The notes under the pieces: generated by a model
Seen by the model: the letters and a program-made list of their open reading frames with translations, nothing else
Told to the model about the DNA's origin: nothing
Databases searched by the model: none
In this document: piece after piece, positions 24,596-32,138 of the stretch
Numbering within the stretch: the first letter of the stretch is position 1
Layout: every line of letters begins with the position of its first letter
Translations under genes and position numbers: made by a program
Origin: DATAQC01 sp038238185
Lineage (GTDB): Bacteria; Actinomycetota; Acidimicrobiia; Acidimicrobiales; AC-14
NCBI GenBank assembly: GCA_038238185.1
Contig: JBBRXY010000003.1
Span: 15,276-79,275 of the forward strand
Reading direction: 5' to 3'
DNA length: 64,000 nt

Positions 24596-24611
24596 ACCTA
24601 CAAAGGTAGGT
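24596..24611. promoter_or_regulatory. Palindrome ACCTAC-aaag-GTAGGT between divergent genes
   Basis: A perfect six-base inverted repeat with a four-base centre lies between the antitoxin-like gene on the minus strand (start about 24560) and the plus-strand gene starting at 24686. Position and symmetry suit an operator of the damaged toxin-antitoxin module. No binding protein can be named. Confidence 0.35.
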
Positions 24612-24685
24612 AGGAAGGCCGATCCAGGAGCGCATGGACCGGCTCTCGGGCGCTGCGGCGTAGCCAGAGGTACCGTCATCGGCGC

Positions 24686-25369
24686 GTGTTCGTCTCCGAC
24701 CTTCGCCACTTCCTCGACCTGCCCCCGGACGTCCCCGGGCCGGCACGCCGGATGGCCGACCATCTCACCCGCCTCGTGCGAGCCGCCACCGCGGCAGACG
24801 CTGGGCTCGTGTGGGTGAGTGCGCTCCCCTGCTCTCGCCGACCCGGCCGTCGCCCATGTCCCGGCCACATGCTTCTCCTGCGAACCGATGTGCCGCCGTC
24901 AATCGAGTGGAAGTGCACCTCGTGTGGCGACGACGGCGTCATCAGCGGCTGGGAACGGTCGCCGTTCGACCTGCGGCCCCGTGCCGAGGAGGATCAAAGA
25001 GACAGCAGCATCGACGTCCTCGAACTTGTCATCGATCCTGAGGTCGCCGCCATACTGAGGACGAACTTGCTCCTCCACACCGACGCCGAGCGACTCGTGT
25101 TCCGGGCCGAGGCCACGGAGCAGGGAATCGTGCTCGCCGGCGACGAGGACGTATTCGAGGAGCTGATCGATGCAGTGGCCGCGGAGGCCAACCACCAGCT
25201 GGACCGGCGGCGGCGTCGCGTCGATGATGGCAGGGCGGGCCCACGACCAGGCGCGAGCGCACAGCCAGGCGCGAGCCCCGGAGCTGGCCAGGGCTGGTCG
25301 TTGCCGCCCTGCCCAGCCGCGGTCATGGGTGCCCCAGACGGCACGCGCGAGCACCCGCTCGCCTTGTAG
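24686..25369 (+). CDS. Conserved hypothetical protein with cysteine pairs
   Basis: 227 residues. The first 110 residues look like a conserved actinobacterial domain: VFVSDLRHFLDLPPDVPGPARRMADHL, then RPCPGHMLLLRTDVP and WKCTSCGDDGVISGWERSPFDLR. The late CTSC with the earlier PC..RPC suggests a zinc-binding knuckle. The C-terminal 100 residues are Arg/Gly/Pro-rich and may be a spurious extension after a lost stop. GTG start at 24686. I cannot assign a function. It sits between two toxin-antitoxin modules in the element. Confidence 0.6.
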   Translation: MFVSDLRHFLDLPPDVPGPARRMADHLTRLVRAATAADAGLVWVSALPCSRRPGRRPCPGHMLLLRTDVPPSIEWKCTSCGDDGVISGWERSPFDLRPRAEEDQRDSSIDVLELVIDPEVAAILRTNLLLHTDAERLVFRAEATEQGIVLAGDEDVFEELIDAVAAEANHQLDRRRRRVDDGRAGPRPGASAQPGASPGAGQGWSLPPCPAAVMGAPDGTREHPLAL

Positions 25370-25372
25370 GCC

Positions 25373-25416
25373 CTGACAGGCCTACCAAAGGGATGTATGC
25401 TACTTTGCATGCAAAG
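25373..25416 (+). promoter_or_regulatory. Leaderless promoter with palindrome overlapping the mazE-like start codon
   Basis: A -35 CTGACA (25373-25378) and -10 TATGCT (25396-25401) are 17 bases apart. Transcription should start at about 25408, one base before the ATG at 25409. A perfect 14-base palindrome CTTTGCATGCAAAG (25403-25416) covers the start point and the ATG itself, so a bound antitoxin-toxin complex would cover the transcription start. Confidence 0.6.
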
Positions 25417-25603
25417 CACGAGTGTACGGATTGATGCCGCCACCCATGAGGAGCTCAAACGACTCGCTGCTCAGCTGAACACCACGGTCGGCAACACCGT
25501 GTCCTTAGCGGTCCGTGCGCTCCGGCAGGACCGCGTCGGCGCAGAGTTGACGACAGCGCTGCGGGACGAGGAAGCCCTCTGGCTCGATGCCGACCTCGGG
25601 TGA
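25409..25603 (+). CDS. MazE/RHH-type antitoxin
   Basis: 64 residues. STSVRIDAATHEELKRLAAQLNTTVGNTVSLAVRAL is a ribbon-helix-helix DNA-binding domain (strand then two helices) and the acidic tail RDEEALWLDADLG would bind the toxin. The start at 25409 is preferred because the predicted transcript begins there; an ATG at 25397 is also open. The toxin gene overlaps its 3' end by 17 bases. Expected to repress the pair through the palindrome at the start codon. Confidence 0.78.
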   Translation: MQSTSVRIDAATHEELKRLAAQLNTTVGNTVSLAVRALRQDRVGAELTTALRDEEALWLDADLG

Positions 25604-25928
25604 TGTTGTTGATCTCGACTTGGGTACGCCGGAGGGACGAGAAGCGGGCTTCCGCCACCCAGCGGTTCTCGTCACGGCCCAGCGGATCCTCGATGCTGGT
25701 CCCTCGGTCGTCCACGCGGTCCCGCTGACCACCACGATTCGCCGGTTCGAGTCGGAGATCGTCATTGAACCCGACGAGACCAATGGTCTCCATGACCCCT
25801 CCGCCGCCCAGTGCCAACACCTCCGGGCCGTATCGCCACGGCGGATCCTCGCCGTGCGAGGCAACGTCGGAGCGGCCGTGCTGGCACAACTACGAGAGAC
25901 GATCGCAGTGATCCTCGACGTGCGCTGA
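25587..25928 (+). CDS. MazF/PemK-family ribonuclease toxin
   Basis: 113 residues. The PemK-like fold is seen in GDVVDLDLGTPEGREAGFRHPAVLVTAQ, VVHAVPLTTT and the ending LHDPSAAQCQHLRAVSPRRILAV, including the conserved dipeptide turn and the interface strand. MazF enzymes cut single-stranded RNA at short motifs. It overlaps the antitoxin gene and has no obvious defect, so this pair may be active. The cleavage sequence cannot be predicted. Confidence 0.85.
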   Translation: MPTSGDVVDLDLGTPEGREAGFRHPAVLVTAQRILDAGPSVVHAVPLTTTIRRFESEIVIEPDETNGLHDPSAAQCQHLRAVSPRRILAVRGNVGAAVLAQLRETIAVILDVR

Positions 25929-26410
25929 TCTCTTGGGTCCCAGCCTTGCCGGCATTTGGGGCAGTTCGGTCGGCTGTTGGCGACCAGCGAGGGACAGTCA
26001 AGGGCGGCCTCGGCCGTCCGCAGGACCGGAGCGCAGTGGAGGCCCTTGACGGGCCCGGGCACTGCTGACGAACAATGGATTCAGCCCCGCCGTGCCAGGC
26101 GGGGCTGCCCGCCGCCGCTGCCTCTAGCGCCCGGAGTCGACAGGAGGTGGACGTCGGTCGAAGCTCCAAGCCGATCACCGCAGGGGGCCAGCGGTCATCA
26201 CCGCCAGGACCTGGAAGCGTTGGAGCGGGCGGCAAGCAAGCTCGTCAAACGCAACCACGGACGCCGCGCCCAAGACGGACACGCCGTACTCGCCGAAGCG
26301 TCGATGCGTGCGGATAGCGTCGCGCCGCAATGTGTCGCCTCCGTTAGTTCGCCGCCCGTACGACGAACAAGCGGTCGGCGGCCGCCGGTTCCCGTCGAAC
26401 TCGGAGGCGG
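25929..26410. other. Gene-poor stretch between the MazF gene and the integrase
   Basis: 480 bases with no frame that convinces. One plus-strand frame contains the segment DLEALERAASKLVKRNHGRRAQDGHAVLAEAS (about 26207-26302), which could be a coding remnant, but it lacks a believable start, has no recognised domain, and is not called. No second copy of the tRNA-Pro 3' end was seen here. Confidence 0.45.
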
Positions 26411-27613
26411 TCATGACGACGGGGCGCCGAAGATCTCGTCGAGGCGGTCGCCCGCCTGGCGGTGCTGCTCGGTGACGGTGTGGGTGTAGGTCCCGAGGGT
26501 GATGCCGATGTCGGCGTGGCCGAGGCGCTCCTGCATCACCTTGTCGTCGCCAACAACGACCCGACCGACCGACTGGGCGGTGTGCCGTAACCCCTTCGGC
26601 GTGATGCGGGGCACGCCGGCCCGTTCGACCAGCACGTCCATCGACCGGCTGAAGTTGTTGGGGTCGATCCATCCCCCGAGGGCGGTGGTGAAGACCAGGC
26701 CGGAGTCCTTCCATGCCGGGCCTGCGAACTCGGCCTCGGCCTCCTGGCGCTGGCGGTGAGCCACCTGCACCGCCGCGGTCGCGGGACCGAACGTGACCAG
26801 CCGGGAGCTCTGCTCGGTCTTGAGCTGCTTGAGCACGGGCTTGCCCTTCTCCAGGGGCAACTGCTGGACCACCTCGAGTTGGCGCCGCTTCACGTCGACG
26901 TCGGACCATCGCAGGCCGAGGACCTCACCTCGGCGGAGCCCGGTCACGAGGGAAAGATGGAAGGCGGCGTAAAGGCGATGGTCGGAGACCGCCTCCAAGA
27001 ACGCCCGCGCCTCCTCCAGGGTCCAGCCCAGCTTCTTGTGAACCCGGTCGCGACGGGGCGGCTGGGTGAGCACCACCGGGTTGCGGGCGAGCCGCCCTCG
27101 CTGCACCGCCTCCTCCATCGCCATGGACAGGATCTTGCGCACCATGCGGGCCGACGTCGACCCGAGCCGGGGCTTGCCACGCTTATCGGGGGCGGTGAGC
27201 GCGGTGACCCACTCGTCGGCCACCTCGGGGGTGAGGTCACCGAGGCGCACCGCCCCGATCAACGGGACGATGTGGCACCGCACGGCCCAGGCGTACTGGT
27301 CGAGGCTGCTGGTCTCCACCCGGCCCTGCTTCGACGGCAGCCACACATCGGACAAGAACCCGGCGATCGTCTCGGTCTCGGTACCCGTCCGGCCGGCGAT
27401 CACCGAGGCCCGGAACGCGGTCGCCGCCCGCTTGGTGGACAGCGTGGCCAGCTGCTTGACCCGACGCCGACCGGTGACCGGGTCGTAGCCACCTTGGCGC
27501 ACGACCCACTTGCCGCGCTGGCGCTGGACGTCCGGCTCGCCCACCGTGATCCACTCCACGAACGGCCATCTTAGGGGCCGGGTGTGACATTCCGACATAC
27601 ATTCTGCATACAT
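26411..27613 (-). CDS. Tyrosine-family site-specific integrase
   Basis: 400 residues. An N-terminal arm-binding domain (GKWVVRQGGYDPVTGRRRVKQ), a core-binding helical domain (about 80-175), and the catalytic domain: R in TGLRRGEVLGLRW, the second box KGLRHTAQSV, then LGHADIGITLGTYTH with the tyrosine nucleophile. The usual histidine at the start of the second box (HxLRHT) is replaced by lysine here. The gene starts 67 bases from the 3' end of tRNA-Pro(GGG), the standard position for an integrase. Shorter starts at 27598 and 27559 are also in frame. The element it belongs to appears decayed. Confidence 0.85.
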   Translation of the reverse strand: MYAECMSECHTRPLRWPFVEWITVGEPDVQRQRGKWVVRQGGYDPVTGRRRVKQLATLSTKRAATAFRASVIAGRTGTETETIAGFLSDVWLPSKQGRVETSSLDQYAWAVRCHIVPLIGAVRLGDLTPEVADEWVTALTAPDKRGKPRLGSTSARMVRKILSMAMEEAVQRGRLARNPVVLTQPPRRDRVHKKLGWTLEEARAFLEAVSDHRLYAAFHLSLVTGLRRGEVLGLRWSDVDVKRRQLEVVQQLPLEKGKPVLKQLKTEQSSRLVTFGPATAAVQVAHRQRQEAEAEFAGPAWKDSGLVFTTALGGWIDPNNFSRSMDVLVERAGVPRITPKGLRHTAQSVGRVVVGDDKVMQERLGHADIGITLGTYTHTVTEQHRQAGDRLDEIFGAPSS

Positions 27614-27627
27614 CGGCCGAAAATGAG

Positions 27628-27656
27628 AAGAGGAGGCGCTCGGTGCGCCTCCTCTT
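27628..27656 (-). terminator. Rho-independent terminator after tRNA-Pro
   Basis: A perfect 12-base-pair stem, AAGAGGAGGCGC with GCGCCTCCTCTT, around loop TCGGT. Read on the minus strand it is followed by CTCATTTTC, a short T run. It lies 24 bases past the 3' end of tRNA-Pro and ends its transcript before the integrase gene. Confidence 0.75.
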
Positions 27657-27679
27657 ACCCCCTCTGACCTGCTAGTTTG

Positions 27680-27757
27680 TGGTCGGGCTGGGGAGATTTG
27701 AACTCCCGACCTCTTGACCCCCAGTCAAGCGCGCTAACCAAGCTGCGCCACAGCCCG
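27680..27757 (-). tRNA. tRNA-Pro (anticodon GGG)
   Basis: 78 bases including an encoded CCA. The acceptor stem CGGGCTG pairs with CAGCCCG, discriminator A, then CCA. The D arm is GCGC-AGCTTGGTTA-GCGC, the anticodon stem CTTGA/TCAAG holds loop CTGGGGG (anticodon GGG), and the T arm is GGGAG-TTCAAAT-CTCCC. All stems are complete, so the gene should be functional even with the integrase beside its 3' end. Confidence 0.95.
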
Positions 27758-27896
27758 AGACCTGCACTCTAGCTTCCAGGCAGAGCAGGCTTCCCGCCTG
27801 AGCGCAACGCAAGCCTCAACCGCGCCAGCACGGTTAGACGGCAGCGGCGTGACACATCCCGCTCAGTCGGGCTCGCTCCTCCTAGATTTGCAATCG

Positions 27897-29423
27897 ATGG
27901 CTCAGGAGAAGGTTCGTCTTCGCATCGGCAACTTGGCCAAAGCCGTGCTGGTGACCGGCCAGGCCTATCAGGATCCGAAAGACGCCCTGAACGAGTTCGT
28001 GTCCAACGCCGCCGACGAGTACGCCCAGGCCGAGCGTCGCGGGGAACGCATCCGCGTCGTGCTCCGGCGCCGGGGCAGATACCCGATGATCGCCATTGAC
28101 GATGTCGGCAGGGGCATGGACGCAGACCGGCTCCGTCAGATGGCTCGCAGCCTCTTCGAATCGGCCAAGGTAGGCGACCAGCGGACGCTGGGCGAGAAGG
28201 CCATCGGCATCCTGGCCTTTCAGCAACTGGGTGGGCGTTGCGACATCGTCACCCGCCCCGAGGACGGGACCGCCACGCATACCCTCCGTTTGGAGCGAGG
28301 CAAGGCGACCGCCATCCTGGACCCCAACGAGCGGCGTCGAGCCCGCCAGGTTCCTGGCACGACCGTGTACCTCTCCGAGCTCGACCCCGAAGTGCTGCGG
28401 GTCCTCACTCAGCGCAAGGTGGTCGAGTACCTACGCCGCCGGCGTGGCCCGGCTCTCGCCCGGAGCGACTACTCGATCGAGGTCGTCGAGGGCCGGACGG
28501 CGGAGTTGGTGACTCCCGAGGCGCCTGAGGGGGTTCGCCTCGACATCGCCGCCCACCCAACCCTGTGGGGTCGGATCGAGTTCGCCGTCTACGTCGTACC
28601 GAAGGACGCCAAGCGCCGGCGATTGACGGTGGTCGGCCGAGCGGGCACCACGATCATCGACGATCTGGCCGAGCTGGAGGAGTTCGACCGGCCGCCCTGG
28701 ACGTCGGACCAGATCTCCGGACAGGTCGTGTTCGAGGCCCTACAGCAGACGGCCGGGCGACGAGCGATCCTTCGGGAGCGGGACGCCTTTCCCGTCTTCG
28801 TCGACGCGTTGCGCGCCATCGAGCCTGCCATCATCCGGACCCTGGAGCGCGTGAACAAGGAGGTGGACGAGGCCACCGTCGGGCGGCTGTCCGATGCGGT
28901 ACGACAGATCTTCGCCCGGGTGCTGAAGGAGCTGGCCGATCTCGAGAACCCCATGCGGACCCTGGTCGGCTCCGATCCCGACGGCAACGGGATGATGGGC
29001 CAATCCGAATCGGACGGCACGAACGGCACCGGTTCGGGCCCGCCGACGCCACCCCCCCAGACCGAGCCACCTGGTCTGGACGAGCTGGCGCCGAGCGGCG
29101 ATCCACCCCCACCGGCTCCCCCGGAGGCGGGCGGAGGAAACGGGCGACGCTCCCGACATCTTCCAACGGTGCTGGCCGACCCCTCGCCGGGCGAAGCCCG
29201 TAGCCGCTTCGACCCTGACGCAAGGGTCGTCCTCTACAACGAGGGCCACCCCGACTACCTGCTGGTCAAGGACGAGGAAGGCCTGCTGCTCGACTATCTG
29301 GCGACGTTGGTCGCCAAGGAGTACGTCCTGTACAACAACCCCCGAGCGTCGGGTATCGAACTCGCCGAGGAGATGGTGGGCATGCTGATCCGTGTCCGTC
29401 GCCATCTTCCCCGCCGGCGCTGA
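27897..29423 (+). CDS. Hsp90-like (GHKL) ATPase domain protein
   Basis: 508 residues. The N-terminal half has the GHKL ATP-binding motifs: N-box ALNEFVSNAADEY, G1 DDVGRGMD, and G2 GEKAIGILAF, followed by VPGTTVYLSELD. This is the Hsp90/MutL-like arrangement. A central coiled segment (about residues 290-350) leads to a long Pro/Gly-rich linker and a C-terminal helical domain (YNEGHPDYLLVKDEEGLLLDYL) that resembles the C-terminal dimerisation regions of such proteins. The ATG at 27897 starts the conserved part. No ribosome-binding site is seen; a TAGATT box eight bases upstream suggests a leaderless transcript. Role unknown. Confidence 0.7.
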   Translation: MAQEKVRLRIGNLAKAVLVTGQAYQDPKDALNEFVSNAADEYAQAERRGERIRVVLRRRGRYPMIAIDDVGRGMDADRLRQMARSLFESAKVGDQRTLGEKAIGILAFQQLGGRCDIVTRPEDGTATHTLRLERGKATAILDPNERRRARQVPGTTVYLSELDPEVLRVLTQRKVVEYLRRRRGPALARSDYSIEVVEGRTAELVTPEAPEGVRLDIAAHPTLWGRIEFAVYVVPKDAKRRRLTVVGRAGTTIIDDLAELEEFDRPPWTSDQISGQVVFEALQQTAGRRAILRERDAFPVFVDALRAIEPAIIRTLERVNKEVDEATVGRLSDAVRQIFARVLKELADLENPMRTLVGSDPDGNGMMGQSESDGTNGTGSGPPTPPPQTEPPGLDELAPSGDPPPPAPPEAGGGNGRRSRHLPTVLADPSPGEARSRFDPDARVVLYNEGHPDYLLVKDEEGLLLDYLATLVAKEYVLYNNPRASGIELAEEMVGMLIRVRRHLPRRR

Positions 29424-29447
29424 CCGAACCGGGGCGCCCTGAACCCC

Positions 29448-29645
29448 TCACAGGTTGTGGACGAGCCACTCGATGCCCTGGACGGCGCGCCAACCCAAGT
29501 AGATCACCGTGGCCACCAAGAGCAACTTGAAGTGCCACGGTGTGCCGGCGGGCTTGCCGATGACCGAGTCGCAATCGGGGCACTCCCCGCCCTCGCCCAA
29601 CTGGCTGCCGGGCCAGTAACGGCTACAGGGCTCGCACCAGGGCAG
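29448..29645 (-). CDS. Small zinc-ribbon single-pass membrane protein, probable CTG start
   Basis: 65 residues: PWCEPCSRYWPG and GECPDCDS give two CxxC knuckles, and WHFKLLLVATVIYLGWRAVQGIEWL is one membrane helix. This is a common actinobacterial small protein. Homologues begin MPWCEPC, and the corresponding codon here is CTG (29645), with no ATG, GTG or TTG in frame nearby. It starts four bases after the SpoIIE-phosphatase stop, so coupling is likely. The CTG start is inferred from family length. Confidence 0.65.
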   Translation of the reverse strand: MPWCEPCSRYWPGSQLGEGGECPDCDSVIGKPAGTPWHFKLLLVATVIYLGWRAVQGIEWLVHNL

Positions 29646-29649
29646 GTCG

Positions 29650-30735
29650 TCAGACCCTGCGAATGGCCAGGATGGCCACGTCGTCGGTGAGGGGGGCGCT
29701 GGCGAAGTTGCGGGCGGCGGCCAGCAACGACTTGCACAGCACGTCGGCCTGCATCCGGGGCTCCCGGCGGATGGCCCCGGCGATGCGGTCCTCGCCGAAC
29801 AACGCCCCGCCCGAGCGGGCCTCGGCCAGGCCGTCGGTGTAGAAGAGCACGAGGTCGCCCATCTCCAGGGGAACCTCACGACTGAGGTAGGTGCCCTTGG
29901 GGTCGAGGGTGAGCATGGGCCCGGTGGAGCGCAGGGGACGAACGTCGCCGTCGTGCCACAGCCACGCCGGCGGGTGGCCGGCCGAGGCCCAGCGCAACGT
30001 GCCCGCTTCCACGTCGACCACGGCCACGCACATGGACACGAACTCCTCCTGGCGGACCTGGGGCGAGATCTGGGCGTTCAACTCCTCCAGCGCCTGGGCC
30101 GGGTCGCGGTACTGGCGCAGGAACACCCGCAACAGGTACTTCACCTGGAAGGCGGTGATGGAGGGCTCGATGCCGTGGCCGGACACGTCGCCGATCACCA
30201 CGGCGAGGCGCCCGTCACCGGAGGGGAACACGTCGTAGAAGTCGCCGGCCATGAGCCCGGTGCCGGCTTCGTACACCTGGCCCACCTCGAACCCCTCGAC
30301 TGGGGGCAAGTCCTGGGGAGCGAGGCGGGCGGCCCAGCGACGGGGGGCCAGCTCGTCCTGGGACAACGTCTCCTCGGCCTTGCGCTCCAGGCTGGCCCGC
30401 TCCTCGATGAGGTCGGCCTCCTGGATGAACCGGCGCCCGTAGATGATGGTCATGGCGATGGGTACCGCGAGCAGCAGGCGAACTGCGCTCAGCCAGCCGT
30501 CGGTGCTCACCGCGCCCAACGCCGCAATGACCGCGGCGATGGCGTAGAGCAGGGTGTTGTGGACCTCCTTGCGGTACGCCGAACGGGCCAGATCGGCGGC
30601 CACCGAAGGGCCGGGGCCGCTCATCTCCCTGATGCGTCGCCACGACCGTTCCAGGCGCAAAGCCGAACGGCCCCAGATGGCGCCGGCCACCAGGCACCCA
30701 AAGGCCACCACCAGCAAAACTGGGGTCGCGATCAT
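29650..30735 (-). CDS. Membrane-anchored SpoIIE/PP2C phosphatase (RsbU-like)
   Basis: 361 residues. Two or three N-terminal helices (residues 2-24 and about 60-100) anchor it; then a PP2C-type catalytic domain of the SpoIIE class: GDFYDVFPSGDGRLAVVIGDVSGHGIEPS (metal-binding aspartates) and LFYTDGLAEARS, with DDVAILAI at the end. Such phosphatases dephosphorylate anti-anti-sigma factors in partner-switching circuits. No anti-sigma or STAS gene lies here; the fragment at 63838-64000 may be one but is far away. Followed by the zinc-ribbon gene. Confidence 0.85.
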   Translation of the reverse strand: MIATPVLLVVAFGCLVAGAIWGRSALRLERSWRRIREMSGPGPSVAADLARSAYRKEVHNTLLYAIAAVIAALGAVSTDGWLSAVRLLLAVPIAMTIIYGRRFIQEADLIEERASLERKAEETLSQDELAPRRWAARLAPQDLPPVEGFEVGQVYEAGTGLMAGDFYDVFPSGDGRLAVVIGDVSGHGIEPSITAFQVKYLLRVFLRQYRDPAQALEELNAQISPQVRQEEFVSMCVAVVDVEAGTLRWASAGHPPAWLWHDGDVRPLRSTGPMLTLDPKGTYLSREVPLEMGDLVLFYTDGLAEARSGGALFGEDRIAGAIRREPRMQADVLCKSLLAAARNFASAPLTDDVAILAIRRV

Positions 30736-30808
30736 ACCGGTAACGATGTTACGACGATCGGGACGGTCCTGCCGACCGTTGCCCCGCCTGAGCCCGCCAT
30801 GGGCCCGC

Positions 30809-32137
30809 CTACCCGGCCCGTTTTCGGACCCGGAGCTTCAGCGGCGTCGGTCCGAACCCGAAATGCTCCCGGATGCGGCGCTCCAGAAAGCGCAGCCAGG
30901 TCGGGTGCAGGGTCTTGTCGCTGAACAGGGTGAACGTCGGCGGGTCGACGGCTCCCTGGGTGGCATAGAGCACCCGGGCACCGGGGGCGGGGTGGGCGGC
31001 CTGGGCGGCTTGGACCACGTCGTTGAGCTCGCGGGTCGGTACCCGCCGGTGGTAGGCCTCGATGGCCTCGGCCAGCGCCGGCATGAGCTTGTGCACGCCC
31101 ATGCCCGACAGGGCGCTGGTCTTGAGGACGGGCGCGTAGCCGAGGAACGCCAGCCGGTCCTCGAGGTCGATCGTGGCCTTCAACCGGCCCTCGGCGTCGA
31201 GTCGGTCCCACTTGTTCAACACGATCACCACGGGGCTGCCCGCGGCGTCGATCCGCTCGGCCAGGCGCTGGTCCTGATGGGTGACCCCCTCGAAGGCGTC
31301 GATCACCAGCAGGGCGGCGTTGGCCCGGTCGATCGACTGGAGGGCCCGGACCAGCGAGTAGTACTCGGGTCCCTCGCCGATGCGGCTGCGGCGGCGCATC
31401 CCAGCGGTGTCGACGAAGCGAATGGGCCCGTCGGGCGTCTCCACTATGGTGTCGATGCTGTCGCGGGTGGTGCCGGGGGCATCGTGGACCACCGACCGCT
31501 CGTCGCCGATGAGCCGGTTGAACAGAGTCGACTTACCTACGTTGGGCCGCCCCACGATGGCCACGGCGGGGACGCCGGCATCGGGCTCTTCACCCGCCTC
31601 GGCCGCTTCCTCCTCCGGGGACAGGGCCGGAAGGGCCTCGACCACGATGTCGAGAAGGTCGCCGCTGCCCCGCCCGTGCAGGGCGCTCACCGGGAAGGGT
31701 GCCCCCAGCCCGAGTCGCCCGAAGTCCCAGGCGTCGGCCTCCCGGTTGGCGTTGTCGACCTTGTTGACCACCACGACCACCGTCGGTGCCCGTTCCTTGG
31801 CCCGCAGGGCCTTGCGCAGCACCGCGGCCACCCGATCGTCGTCGTCGGTGACCCCGACGGTGACGTCGACCACGAGCAGCACGACGGCCGCACCGGACAG
31901 GGCCCGCTCGGCCTGGCGGCTCACCTGGGCGTCGAGGAGGTCGGAGCTGTCCAACCACCCCCCGGTGTCGACGATCTGGAAGTGACGACCCGACCACTCG
32001 GCCTCGAGGACCTTGCGGTCGCGCGTCACGCCGGGGCGCTCCTCCACGATGGCCTCGCGCCGGCCGACGATGCGGTTCACCAACGTGGACTTGCCGACGT
32101 TGGGGCGGCCGAGGACGGCTACCACGGGAAGGGCCAC
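30809..32137 (-). CDS. der: Ribosome-associated GTPase Der (EngA)
   Basis: 442 residues with two tandem GTPase domains. Walker A GRPNVGKST occurs twice, each followed by its DTGG or DTAG G3 and the NKxD G4 motif (NKVD, NKWD). A KH-like domain (DDVVQAAQAAHPAPG...PTPLKLRVRKR) ends the protein. Der is needed for 50S ribosomal subunit assembly. Its start lies one base after the DUF512 gene stop, so both are probably one transcript. Normal length, no anomaly. Confidence 0.97.
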   Translation of the reverse strand: MALPVVAVLGRPNVGKSTLVNRIVGRREAIVEERPGVTRDRKVLEAEWSGRHFQIVDTGGWLDSSDLLDAQVSRQAERALSGAAVVLLVVDVTVGVTDDDDRVAAVLRKALRAKERAPTVVVVVNKVDNANREADAWDFGRLGLGAPFPVSALHGRGSGDLLDIVVEALPALSPEEEAAEAGEEPDAGVPAVAIVGRPNVGKSTLFNRLIGDERSVVHDAPGTTRDSIDTIVETPDGPIRFVDTAGMRRRSRIGEGPEYYSLVRALQSIDRANAALLVIDAFEGVTHQDQRLAERIDAAGSPVVIVLNKWDRLDAEGRLKATIDLEDRLAFLGYAPVLKTSALSGMGVHKLMPALAEAIEAYHRRVPTRELNDVVQAAQAAHPAPGARVLYATQGAVDPPTFTLFSDKTLHPTWLRFLERRIREHFGFGPTPLKLRVRKRAG

Positions 32138-32138
32138 C

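Noticed and set aside
25956..26489. Plus-strand open frame across the region between MazF and the integrase
   Set aside because: Overlaps the integrase gene and is Arg/Pro-rich with no motif. Only a short helical segment in it looks protein-like.
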